Notes under the pieces: model-generated | What the model saw: only the letters and a program-made list of their open reading frames with translations | Database searches by the model: none | Told to the model about the DNA's origin: nothing | Part shown: piece by piece, positions 24,433 through 31,968 of the stretch | Position numbering within the stretch: the stretch's first letter is position 1 | How the letters are laid out: each line of letters begins with the position of its first letter | From: an uncultured Moraxella sp. | GTDB lineage: Bacteria; Pseudomonadota; Gammaproteobacteria; Pseudomonadales; Moraxellaceae | Length of the DNA stretch: 33,098 nt | Direction of reading: 5' to 3' | NCBI GenBank assembly: GCA_927911235.1 | Contig: CAKMOY010000145.1 | Coordinates: forward strand, 1-33,098 | Program-made: the position numbers and the translations under genes

Positions 24433-24855
24433 ATGAAAGCCACCACCGAAGAATACCTAGCCCTTACATTCTGCCTACTTTGGCTAGGCACAGCGACCAT
24501 ACTATTTATCGTCCAAGCCGAAAACTTCTTCAATGACCTACGCAACTTTGGCACACAAATCATCAGCCACACCCTAGACATTGACGACAAAACCGCCAGC
24601 CAAATCGCAGGCGAACTTGCCAACCGCCTAGCCGAACATTGGGGCGGTAGTATGTTTTACGTCACCAAAAACAACGCATGGCAATACCACGAACGAGACT
24701 TACAAATTTGGGAAGCCTTTAACGGCAACAACCATTTTGAGCTAGTGCAAAAGTTTAATCTGTCATTGCCCTACATTTACGAAATTCTAGCCCGTATGCG
24801 AAAAGAATACCAAGACCGCTCTCAATCCGATTTATTTTCCCAAGCTACTTCCTAA
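24433..24855 (+). CDS. Mor-family late transcription activator with N-terminal membrane segment
   Basis: A 140-residue protein. Residues ~50-130 are a Mor/C activator domain: 'DDKTASQIAGELANRLAEHWGG', 'YHERDLQIWEAFNGNNHFELV', and the helix-turn-helix 'QKFNLSLPYIYEILARMRK'. In Mu this activates middle or late transcription. Unusually, residues ~8-28 (YLALTFCLLWLGTATILFIV) predict a membrane helix before the domain. The start has AAGGAAC 6 bases upstream and no other ATG lies near the domain, so the segment seems genuine. The gene ends 6 bases before a strong terminator, closing the early operon. Confidence 0.75.
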   Translation: MKATTEEYLALTFCLLWLGTATILFIVQAENFFNDLRNFGTQIISHTLDIDDKTASQIAGELANRLAEHWGGSMFYVTKNNAWQYHERDLQIWEAFNGNNHFELVQKFNLSLPYIYEILARMRKEYQDRSQSDLFSQATS

Positions 24856-24860
24856 AAAAC

Positions 24861-24912
24861 AAAAAGGCTTTGATAAATCAAGTTTCACACTCAAATCATC
24901 AAAGCCTTTTTT
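24861..24912. terminator. Bidirectional terminator after the Mor-type gene
   Basis: AAAAAGGCTTTGAT (24861-24874) and ATCAAAGCCTTTTT (24898-24911) form a 14-bp stem with T-tracts on both strands. It ends the rightward early operon and the leftward antirepressor copy. A related stem with the same GCTTTGAT core lies at 26304-26345. Confidence 0.88.
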
Positions 24913-24985
24913 ATTGCACACTATGCAATACTACTTCAAATCCTATCCTAACTTGCTCCAGCCATTCCCACCACCCTTTTCCATT
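24912..24985 (-). repeat. Direct repeat module, copy 1
   Basis: Contains TATTGCAC-AC-TATGCAAT (a 6-bp dyad) and the 3' end of the second antirepressor (reading GNGWSKLG, stop). The order is: gene end, dyad, then a GCTTTGAT-type terminator. The same order recurs at 26383-26460 with its terminator at 26304-26345. The copies are clearly diverged. Confidence 0.5.
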
Positions 24986-25308
24986 TGGATAAAATAACGG
25001 CGGACTTTGCGTCCTTTTTCGGTACGTTCTACCATTGCTAGTTCTTTTGCCATGTTGAGGGTAATAAAGTATTCTTTGCTGACCGCTGTGCCTTTTTGAC
25101 CGTCTTTGCGTTGGGTTTCCGAAATTTCGGAAAGGCAAATAAAGTCTTGATTTTCAAGGAATTTATATTCGTTGATACGGCGGTTAATCCACTCGGCGAA
25201 CTTGCTACGAGTTTCCAAAAACTCATGAAGTTCACGAGCATTGACCGTCTGAACGGTGTGCTTGCCGATGGTGCGGTTGGTTACGTTGATAAGGTTTTGG
25301 GTTGGCAT
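24943..25308 (-). CDS. Second AntA-type antirepressor, inverted and short
   Basis: A 121-residue protein starting at 25308 with the same leader and ribosome site as the gene at 23303, on the opposite strand. It holds the AntA domain ('QTVNARELHEFLETRSKFAE', then 'WINRRINEYKFLENQDF', then 'EYFITLNMAKELAMVERTEKG') but lacks the C-terminal helix-turn-helix, ending in 'QMEKGGGNGWSKLG'. The middle of the domain differs a lot from copy 1 while the 5' 64 bases are nearly identical, so the ends may be kept alike by recombination. It might bind a different repressor, or be a decoy. Confidence 0.75.
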   Translation of the reverse strand: MPTQNLINVTNRTIGKHTVQTVNARELHEFLETRSKFAEWINRRINEYKFLENQDFICLSEISETQRKDGQKGTAVSKEYFITLNMAKELAMVERTEKGRKVRRYFIQMEKGGGNGWSKLG

Positions 25309-25351
25309 GGTTATGCTCCTTGTTAAGTTATGTGCTGTTGCACGGTGAAAT
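25288..25351 (-). repeat. 64-bp inverted repeat, right arm
   Basis: Inverted partner of 23260-23323, with one mismatch. It covers the antirepressor leader and start here and the region just before the zinc-ribbon gene on the other strand. Confidence 0.85.
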
Positions 25352-25398
25352 ATGGCGAACACCGTGGCGATGTTTATTTTGAAAAAAACACCATACCC

Positions 25399-25773
25399 AT
25401 GATTATGCCAACAGCAGGACAGCTTGGTTCTATGCGTTGCCCACGTATAGGCTGTGGGCATACTATTTGGACGGATATTAAAAAATGTCCTTATTGCTAT
25501 TTTGATGTGCGAGCTTATCAGCGTAAAAAAAGCTACCAAAGAGACTTACAGATACTACAAAGAAAAAGTAATATTGTAGAATGGGTTTGTTTGGTTTGTG
25601 CGTTGCTTATGTTAATAACAATATCTTTGAAATATTCCATTTGGTTGTTATTTGGACTGTTTATTATCTTTGCGTTAGGAATGTCAATTATCAATATGCT
25701 TGATGAAAAAATAATGCAACTACGCAATCAACTCAAAGAATTTGATATACTAACCCATAAGGAAAATCCATGA
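25399..25773 (+). CDS. Zinc-ribbon membrane protein of unknown function
   Basis: A 124-residue protein; ATGs at 25399 and 25405 are both possible. Near the N-terminus 'RCPRIGCGHTIWTDIKKCPYC' gives four cysteines in a zinc-ribbon layout. A polar, charged middle is followed by two adjacent hydrophobic segments ('NIVEWVCLVCALLMLITI', then 'YSIWLLFGLFIIFALGMSII') and a coiled end (DEKIMQLRNQLKEFD). It is probably inner-membrane with the ribbon in the cytoplasm. The stop overlaps the lipoprotein start (ATGA), so the two are one operon. It is divergent from the second antirepressor. I do not recognise the family. Confidence 0.65.
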   Translation: MIMPTAGQLGSMRCPRIGCGHTIWTDIKKCPYCYFDVRAYQRKKSYQRDLQILQRKSNIVEWVCLVCALLMLITISLKYSIWLLFGLFIIFALGMSIINMLDEKIMQLRNQLKEFDILTHKENP

Positions 25774-26222
25774 AAAAACTTTATCTACCTATGATGGTTG
25801 TGCTATTTTTAACCGCTTGTGGTAATGAACCTACCCAAGAGCTTGTGCAGACAGATACTTAAGCCCAAACAGATACAGTTAAGCCTGTGGCAGATTACAG
25901 TAAAATCAGCAAAACAGACGTGCAAACCTATGTAAATAAACTGAGCGATGCCGTGCAAAAAACCCAAACCATTAACACAGCCGACATCACAGCAACGCAC
26001 GATTAGAGCAAGGTGATTGGTGATTTAACACAAGAAGGCTTGCAATATGGCGAAAATATGTTTAGCGAACCTTATGGGCGATGTGCTACATTAGGCATAG
26101 ATTTGCAAAATTACTGGCAACAGGTGCGTAGTGGTGATGAACTAAAACTTGCTAATAATACCTTAAATCAATTTAACAACAATAAAAAAGCCTGCGAAGA
26201 AATTTTGCAGAAATTACCATAA
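25770..26222 (+). pseudogene. Lipoprotein gene with two in-frame stops
   Basis: A good start (AAGGA upstream) gives the signal peptide 'MKKLYLPMMVVLFLTACGNE' with lipobox LTAC. Codon 31 (25860-25862) is TAA and codon 79 (26004-26006) is TAG, yet the frame otherwise stays open for 150 codons to a stop at 26222. The distal part, 'EPYGRCATLGIDLQNYW', resembles the CDIALRDLQLY part of the lipoprotein at 21877-22392. Both stops could come from Gln codons by C-to-T changes, and 'QTDT' before and after the first stop supports CAA there. As read, only a 30-residue prelipoprotein would be made. Confidence 0.65.
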
Positions 26223-26224
26223 GT

Positions 26225-26305
26225 ATGTCAGGCGAACTCAACTTCGCTTTTAGCAAAACAAAAGGCGAATTTTTGTCGTTTTTAAAAAAGCACCCAGAAA
26301 AATAG
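26225..26305 (+). CDS. Possible 26-residue ORF after the lipoprotein
   Basis: A short reading frame (MSGELNFAFSKTKGEFLSF, then LKKHPEK) begins 2 bases after the lipoprotein stop and ends just inside a terminator stem. Its composition looks protein-like, but no ribosome site is clear. It may be a real small protein or the tail of a lost gene. Confidence 0.3.
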   Translation: MSGELNFAFSKTKGEFLSFLKKHPEK

Positions 26306-26345
26306 CTTTGATATCTAGCAGAAGTCCTGCGACAATCAAAGCCAT
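26304..26345. terminator. Terminator-like hairpin after the lipoprotein operon
   Basis: GCTTTGAT and ATCAAAGC pair around an inner GCAG/CTGC stem. Short T-runs follow on both strands, so it may work in both directions. The core is shared with 24861-24912. Confidence 0.6.
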
Positions 26346-26382
26346 TTTATATCAAAGAGCTTTTACAATCCTTGTTTAATTT

Positions 26383-26460
26383 TATTGCACCCTATGCAAT
26401 GCCATTGCAATATTATCCAACCTTAACCCAGTTATTCCCAGCTGTTCCCACAATTATCCT
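26383..26460 (-). repeat. Direct repeat module, copy 2 (antirepressor 3' remnant)
   Basis: TATTGCAC-CC-TATGCAAT at 26383-26400 is followed by a stretch that reads on the minus strand as GNNWVKVG and a stop, matching GNGWSKLG-stop at copy 1. No upstream antirepressor sequence remains. The rest of the 285-base gap to 26590 holds no gene that I can see. Confidence 0.45.
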
Positions 26461-26590
26461 GCCATTCTAGGTTAATTATCTATCCTGTGTTTAAATTTGC
26501 TGGTTATACTTTTTATAAAATGGCTGTTTTTTGTTGGCTAAAGTGCTACAATGGTTTTATGGAATTCCAATTTTAATAAGGAATTTAACC

Positions 26591-27671
26591 ATGAGCAAAA
26601 CTATGAAAGCCATGACCTATTACGGTGCAAACGACATTCGTTTTGAAGACCGTCCTATCCCCACCATTCTCGCCCCAACCGATGCCATTATCCGCATGAC
26701 CAAAACCACCATTGTGGCACGGATTTGGGCATTTGGAAAGGCAAAAATCCTGAAATTGAAGCTACTGCTCGTGAAAAAACAGGCGAATGGACAGGGCGTA
26801 TTTTGGGACATGAAGGCATTGGCATTGTAGAAGAAGTCGGCTCTGCGGTGAAAAATTTTAAAAAAGGCGATAAAGTCATCGTATCGTGCGTGAGCCGTTG
26901 CGGTTCGTGCGAAAATTGCCAAAAACAACTGTACGCCCATTGCCGTCAAGGCGGTGGCTGGATTATGGGTTATATGATTGACGGCACGCAAGCCGAATAT
27001 GTGCGTACGCCATTTGCCGATAACTCATTGTATTTATTACCAGAAACCTTAAATACCGACACGGCGGTGTTTTTATCGGACGCTTTGCCAACAGGGCATG
27101 AAATTGGCGTGCAATATGGTAATGTGAAACCAGGGGACGATATTGCCATTGTCGGTGCAGGACCTGTGGGCATGGGCTGTTTATTGACCGCTCAATTTTA
27201 TTCGCCATCAACCATCATCGTGGTGGATATGGACGACAACCGCCTTGAAATGGCAAAAGAAATGGGGGCAACGCACACGGTCAATCCGTCAAAAGAAGAT
27301 GCGGTGGCTCGGATTTTGGAAATTACGGGCGGTCGTGGCGTGGATTGTGCGATGGAGGCGGTGGGCGTGCCTGCAACGTGGGATATTTGTCAGCATTCGG
27401 TGAAAGAAGGCGGACACGTTGCCAATGTGGGCGTACACGGTCAGCCAGTGAGTTTTGCTTTAGAAAAATTGTGGATTAAAAACTTGACCATCACCACAGG
27501 CTTGGTGAATGCCAATACCACAGGAATGCTGTTAAAATCGTGTGAATGTAGTAAATTGCCGATGAATAAATTAGCGACCCATCATTTAAATTTAGCGAAA
27601 TTGAACAAGCCTACGATGTATTTAAACACGCATCAGAGACCAAAGCGATGAAAGTGATTATTGAATATTAA
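26591..27671 (+). CDS. Zinc-dependent alcohol dehydrogenase, two frameshifts
   Basis: A medium-chain alcohol dehydrogenase. The start at 26591 has AAGGA 8 bases upstream (MSKTMKAMTYYGANDIRFED). One base must be added in the TT at ~26713-26714, restoring the catalytic zinc CGTD motif. The second frame has 'GHEGIGIVEEVGSAV', the structural-zinc cysteines 'CGSCENCQKQLYAHC', the NAD-binding 'GAGPVGMG', and 'GGRGVDCAMEAVG'. One base added in the TTT at ~27588-27590 restores the C-terminus 'EIEQAYDVFKHASETKAMKV', for ~360 residues. It oxidises alcohols or reduces aldehydes with NAD(P). It is the first clearly chromosomal gene right of the prophage. Confidence 0.88.
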
Positions 27672-27683
27672 TTAAGTATTTTT

Positions 27684-27718
27684 AAACCTGCTTGACATCT
27701 TTGTGAAACAGGTTTTTT
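27684..27718 (+). terminator. Terminator after alcohol dehydrogenase
   Basis: AAACCTG (27684-27690) pairs with CAGGTTT (27709-27715), followed by a T-run. It follows the restored stop of the dehydrogenase by 12 bases. Confidence 0.75.
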
Positions 27719-27726
27719 ATCGTCAA

Positions 27727-27840
27727 TTATTTTGCCAAAACCGCTTGTAATGCCGTGTTAAAACGATTGACCGTACCGTCCACATCACTCAATTTGTCAA
27801 GACCGAACAGGCCTAAACGAAACGTTTTAAACCCCAACCG
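27727..27840 (-). pseudogene. 3' remnant of a class V aminotransferase
   Basis: On the minus strand the frame gives 'KTFRLGLFGLDKLSDVDG', then 'TVNRFNTALQAVLAK' and a stop, the usual C-terminus of an alanine-glyoxylate/serine-pyruvate-type aminotransferase. There is no start, and a stop lies directly upstream at 27841-27843. The remnant overlaps the restored mltB end by 14 bases. The rest of the gene was probably lost in a deletion that joined it to mltB. Confidence 0.6.
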
Positions 27841-29194
27841 CTAAGCCTATTATTGTTTGTAAAAACTTAGTTTTAGCAGTTGGTGTAACGTCAGTATTAG
27901 CTTGAGTGTCGGCATTACCAGATTTGTTGCCGAAAGCTCCCATTGTTGCTGATATTGGCATTGCTATTTGCCCCATTGGTAACCAACAAACGATACAGTT
28001 TTTGCCCTGCACGTCCATCCGCAGTTAAGCCTTGCGAGCGTTGAAAATCTTGAATCGCACGGCGAGTATTATCACCAATCATACCATCCACCGCACCGAT
28101 GTTGTAGCCACGATTGATTAAAGCTTGCTGAATTTCACGAGCTTCACGGCGACTAATTCCTGCATCATCGGTTGGCCAAGGCGTTGCAAAACCGACATTT
28201 GTCGTGCGATTTTGGCGAATCATTTCTGATAAATGGGCGATTGCCAACGCATAACTTTCTGATGCGTTATAACTGTAAAAAGTGTCAAAATTTTTGCCGA
28301 CCAAAAATGCAGGGCCGTTTGTGCCTGCAGGTAATAGCAAACCTGCACTGCTTAGCGTGTTTGGCAATGGCTGACCGTTGGCAAGCGTAATGCCTTGATT
28401 TCGCCAATGGCTGATAGGTTGTTTGTTTTTGCGATTGCTTTCACCCCAAAAACCTGACGGCAATTTGACTTCATAGCCCCACGGCTCGCCACTGCGATAG
28501 CCTGATTTTACCAAAAAGTTCGCCGTTGATGCCAACGCATCGGCTTCGTTATTCACCAAATCTTTACGCCCATCACCATCAAAATCCACCGCCAAACGCA
28601 AAACGTACTCGGCATAAATTGCGTCTGTCCGAACGCCCCAGCCCATGAACCTGTCATATCTTGCGGACGAATGTCGCCATTTTGCACGATTTTTAACGCA
28701 CTGGCATATTCACCACGAAAATACGACTGACGGCGGTCAAAACACGACAAAGTCGCCAATGATTGAAACAAGTCTTTTTTGCCAAGTTGTTTGCCAAAAT
28801 TGGACTCAACGCCCCACACGCCAAGCACGTCTTCGGCACGCACGCCATAACGCTGCTCAATGCGGTTTAACGTTGATTGTAAACGATTTTTTGCCGAAAT
28901 ACCGTCTTGCACACGCTCTTCATCAACCAAGCCTGCCATATAATCCCAAATTTCTTTTTGAAATTCTGGCTGATAATTGAGCGATACGATAACGCTTGGG
29001 TCTGGCTCGCTTGGGCGGTAGTTTTCAAATGTTGATGCCGATACGCCTTTGAATGTGCTAGAGTTTTTTAAGCCATTTAAGCATTGTTGAAATTGGGTGT
29101 TGCTAAGATTTGGTGGGTCTTGTGGGGCGGAATGGGCGGTTGTCACAAGTCCTGCTAGGCTTAAAACAACCAATGAAATCGTTGATAAACGCAT
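27827..29194 (-). CDS. mltB: Lytic murein transglycosylase B, two frameshifts
   Basis: Cuts the glycan strands of peptidoglycan by forming 1,6-anhydro ends, in the periplasm. The start at 29194 has a signal peptide (MRLSTISLVVLSLAGLVTTA, then HSA). 'LGVWGVESNFGKQLG' holds the catalytic Glu; 'WAGAFGQTQFMPST' is the family motif. Adding one base in the AAAA at 28600-28603 continues it as 'LRLAVDFDGDGRKDLVNN'. The C-terminal domain ('QALINRGYNIGAVDGMIGDN', then 'TRRAIQDFQRSQGL') is a peptidoglycan-binding repeat. Removing one base from the AAA at 27933-27935 extends the end to 27827, ~455 residues. The last ~40 residues are low-complexity plus a hydrophobic end that may be a fusion scar. Confidence 0.88.
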
Positions 29195-29213
29195 AAAAAT
29201 ACCTTTTATGTTG

Positions 29214-29348
29214 TTAAAAATATGTAGAGTATAAAATTTTTGCCAAAATAAAAAGTGTATTTTGGTAACTGTCAAAAACTTTGATTGAGTTTTTTGCAAG
29301 TGTTAAATTGTTTTGTAATTTATCTAAATAAATATTGCATTTTTCATC
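29214..29348 (-). CDS. Possible 44-residue ORF between parE and mltB
   Basis: Reads MCDEKCNIYLDKLQNN, then 'TLFILAKILYSTYF'. It is AT-rich and the ribosome site (AAGGA) sits too close to the ATG, so translation is uncertain. No family is recognised. Confidence 0.25.
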   Translation of the reverse strand, partial: DEKCNIYLDKLQNNLTLAKNSIKVFDSYQNTLFILAKILYSTYF

Positions 29349-29376
29349 ACACATTCCTTGTTCAACATTTACATTA

Positions 29377-31263
29377 TCAAATCCCAATATCCGCCAAATC
29401 CCCTTTTTGCTCAAGCCACACTTTACGGTCGCCTGCTCGTTTTTTCGCAAGTAACATATCCATAATGCTATCCGTTATACTTGGGTCGTCCAAATCAAGC
29501 TGAACCAAACGTCTGGTATCAGGATTCATCGTGGTTTCACGCAACTGCTCCGCACTCATCTCACCCAAACCTTTAAAACGGGTAATTTGGGCTTTTTTGT
29601 TTTTTGGTACTTTTTTCAAAATCGCCTCAAGCTCATCATTATCAAGGGCGTATTCCACATCTTTACCAATATCAATGCGATAAAGCGGTGGCATAGCCAC
29701 AAACAAATGTCCAGCTTCCACCACAGCCGAAAAATGCTTAACAAACAACGCACACAACAAAGTCGCAATATGCAAACCGTCCGAATCTGCGTCCGCCAAA
29801 ATACAGATTTTATCATAGCGAAGTTCGCTCAAATCGTCCGAATTTGGGTCTACGCCAATCGCAATGGCGATGTTGTGAATCTCTTCGCTCGCAAGCACCG
29901 TATCATGCGACACTTCCCACGAATTCAAAATCTTGCCACGCAACGGCATAATCGCTTGAAAATGGCGGTCTCTAGCCTGTTTTGCCGAGCCACCTGCCGA
30001 GTCGCCCTCCACCAAAAACAGCTCTGCCCCATCTCGCAAATCACCACGACAATCCGCCAATTTTCCTGGTAAGGCAGGGCCTTGCGTGATTTTTTTACGT
30101 TCTACTTTTTTGGCAGTTTTTAGGCGTGAGCCTGCTTTGCTAATGGCGATTTCGGCGATTTGTTTGGCGATTTCGGTATTTTGGTTCAGCCACAGGCTAA
30201 AGCCATCTTTGGCAAAATTTTGCACCACAGCCACCGCCTCACGGCTTGACAAGCGTTCTTTGGTTTGCCCGCTAAACTGCGGTTCAGAAAATTTCAGCGA
30301 CAGGATATAATTCACACCGTCCCACACGTCATCTGCGGTGATTTTTACATTGCGTGGCAATAGATTGTGCAGTTCGCAAAACTCTCGCAACGCCTCCGTA
30401 ATCCCTGTTCGCAAACCATTGACGTGCGTACCGCCTTGAATGGTGGGAATCAGATTGACATAGCTTTCTTGTACGGTCTGACCACCTCGCCATTCCAACA
30501 AATCGCAAAATTCAGCCCTGCTCGCTCGCCTTGTTTTGCTGTATAATCAAAGACATACGGTAACTCTGGCAAGGTGATATTGTCGGCTAATTGCTCGGTC
30601 AAATACTGCGAAAGTCCATTGTCAAATTGCCAAACGTCCGTTTCACCGTCAATTTCATTGATAAAAGTAATGGTTAAGCCTGCTGATAATACAGCTTTGG
30701 CTTTTAAATGGTGTTTTAATTGTTTAATGCTAAATTTTGGGCTGTCAAAATATTTTTCATTCACCCAAAACTGCACTTTTGTTCCACGTTTTTTTCTTAT
30801 TACTGCTTGGGGCAACGGCAAGCGGTGCGACAGGTTCACCATCGGCAAAATCCATGCGAAATTCTTCACCATTTCGCCAAACGGTAACGGCAACTTTGTG
30901 CGATAAGGCATTGACCACCGAAATCCCCACGCCGTGCAAACCGCCCGATACTTGGTAATTGTCGGTGCTAAACTTGCCCCCTGCGTGCAGTTTTGTCAAA
31001 ATGATTTCAATGCCAGATTGGTTAAATTCTGGATGAATGTCGGTCGGCATTCCACGTCCGTCATCTTCGACCGACAGCGAGTTGTCAGCGTGCAAAATGA
31101 CGGTGATATTTTTGGCAAAGCCTGCTAACGCTTCATCAACTGAGTTATCAATGACTTCTTGGGCTAGGTGGTTGGGGCGTTGCGTGTCGGTGTACATTCC
31201 TGCACGTCTGCGGACTGGGTCAAGTCCTGTTAAAACTTCTAAATTTTGACTGGTGTATGACAT
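29377..31263 (-). CDS. parE: DNA topoisomerase IV subunit B, two frameshifts
   Basis: The ATPase subunit of topoisomerase IV, which unlinks sister chromosomes. From 31263 (MSYTSQNLEVLTGLDPV) the GHKL ATPase motifs follow: 'VIDNSVDEALAGF', 'VEDDGRGMPTDIH', 'GGLHGVGISVVNALS'. A second frame gives 'GTKVQFWVNEKYFDSPKF'. A third gives 'ESYVNLIPTIQGGTHVNG', the TOPRIM motifs 'LFLVEGDSAGGSAKQ' and 'ILADADSDGLHIATL', and 'RFKGLGEMSAEQLRETTM'. One base must be removed from the T7 at 30789-30795 and one added in the AAAA at 30507-30510, giving 628 residues, as in E. coli. An essential gene cannot tolerate these breaks, so they are best read as sequence errors. Confidence 0.93.
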
Positions 31264-31291
31264 GGTTTTCCTATTTTTTTCAAATTTACAA

Positions 31292-31417
31292 TTAAAAATT
31301 CGTGTTTGTAAAAGCAAATATCAATCTTATAAATTGCCAAAACCAAGAAGGTAAAAACAACAAAATTAAAGCAAATAATATAAAAATTAACTTTTTGTTT
31401 TTATTAGAAAAATTCAT
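31292..31417 (-). CDS. 41-residue membrane ORF coupled to barstar
   Basis: The ATG at 31417 overlaps the barstar stop (ATGA). 'MNFSNKNKKLIFILFALILL' then 'FLPSWFWQFIRLIFAFTN' is a short charged start followed by a membrane helix with aromatic residues. It ends 29 bases before parE. It could be a small membrane partner of the barstar gene, or chance. It is too short to assign. Confidence 0.4.
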   Translation of the reverse strand: MNFSNKNKKLIFILFALILLFLPSWFWQFIRLIFAFTNTNF

Positions 31418-31701
31418 TTTAATTCCAATTCAAATTTATCTATAAAACTACATGAATTATCAAATTCTTTAACTCTGTTTAAAACCGTTATAATTTTTTC
31501 AAAATCTTCACCTAAATTTGCTTTTGAAATATGAGAATCTTTCCAAATAATTGTTAAAGGTCTTTCAATTCCTAAACTTAATAAATCCCACAGTGTATCT
31601 AAATTTTTACCGTAATATTGTTCAACATTTAATGCTTTTGCTAATTGTTTGTGAAAATCAATTGCTAAAAAAATTTCTTTACCTTTAATAAAAACAATCA
31701 T
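31414..31701 (-). CDS. Barstar-family ribonuclease inhibitor
   Basis: A 95-residue barstar-like protein. 'DFHKQLAKALNVEQYYGKNL', then 'DTLWDLLSLGIERPLTIIW', has the conserved YYGxNxDALWD motif with which barstar binds barnase-type RNases. The usual role is immunity to a cognate toxin. No RNase toxin gene is seen in the window, so it is an orphan immunity gene here. The region is clearly AT-richer than its neighbours yqiA and parE, and yqiA and parE are adjacent in enterobacteria, so this looks like an insertion between them. Confidence 0.85.
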   Translation of the reverse strand: MIVFIKGKEIFLAIDFHKQLAKALNVEQYYGKNLDTLWDLLSLGIERPLTIIWKDSHISKANLGEDFEKIITVLNRVKEFDNSCSFIDKFELELK

Positions 31702-31737
31702 TTACATTTCAAGTCTTTTTAAACCATAAATCATCAA

Positions 31738-31895
31738 CTAATTTTCTAATGTGATGTTAGACCTTACAACGCTATTTTTCTTAATAACTTTAAACCCTAA
31801 TAACGACTTAACACATTTATAGAAACGAAATGATAAATAAGTGGTACTAAAATTGCTATAATCAATAAAATAATTATTATCTTCCTATTTTCCAT
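31738..31895 (-). CDS. Small membrane protein upstream of barstar, one probable frameshift
   Basis: From 31895: 'MENRKIIIILLIIAILVPLI', then 'YHFVSINVLSRY' and a TAG. Adding one T before the stop continues as 'LGFKVIKKNSVVRSNITLEN' to a stop at 31738, 52 residues, with one N-terminal membrane helix. It ends 36 bases before the barstar start and is probably in the same operon. No clear ribosome site. Unknown family. Confidence 0.4.
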
Positions 31896-31968
31896 TGCAT
31901 TTACTCATAGTAGTCTCGCAAGACTTTTGATATATCTTAAACTCTTTCTCTAAATTCCGTATTAATCA

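Noticed and set aside
12826..26006. Stop-codon reassignment (TAG/TAA read as Gln) in this phage
   Set aside because: Most genes in the same region end sensibly at TAA, TAG or TGA directly before the next gene, so general recoding would create long unnatural extensions.
24912..26400. Calling the ATTGCAC/TATGCAAT dyads attL/attR
   Set aside because: Both copies lie on the same side of the prophage and there is no integrase or left junction to compare; kept only as a repeat module.
26400..26470. CRISPR-like short periodic repeats with CCCA units about every 11 bases
   Set aside because: The units are too short, few and diverged for a CRISPR array and there are no cas genes. The antirepressor-remnant reading explains part of the pattern.
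29377..31263. Programmed frameshifting in parE
   Set aside because: No known ParE uses it, there are two breaks of opposite sign, both at plain homopolymers, and the same error type occurs in many other genes here.
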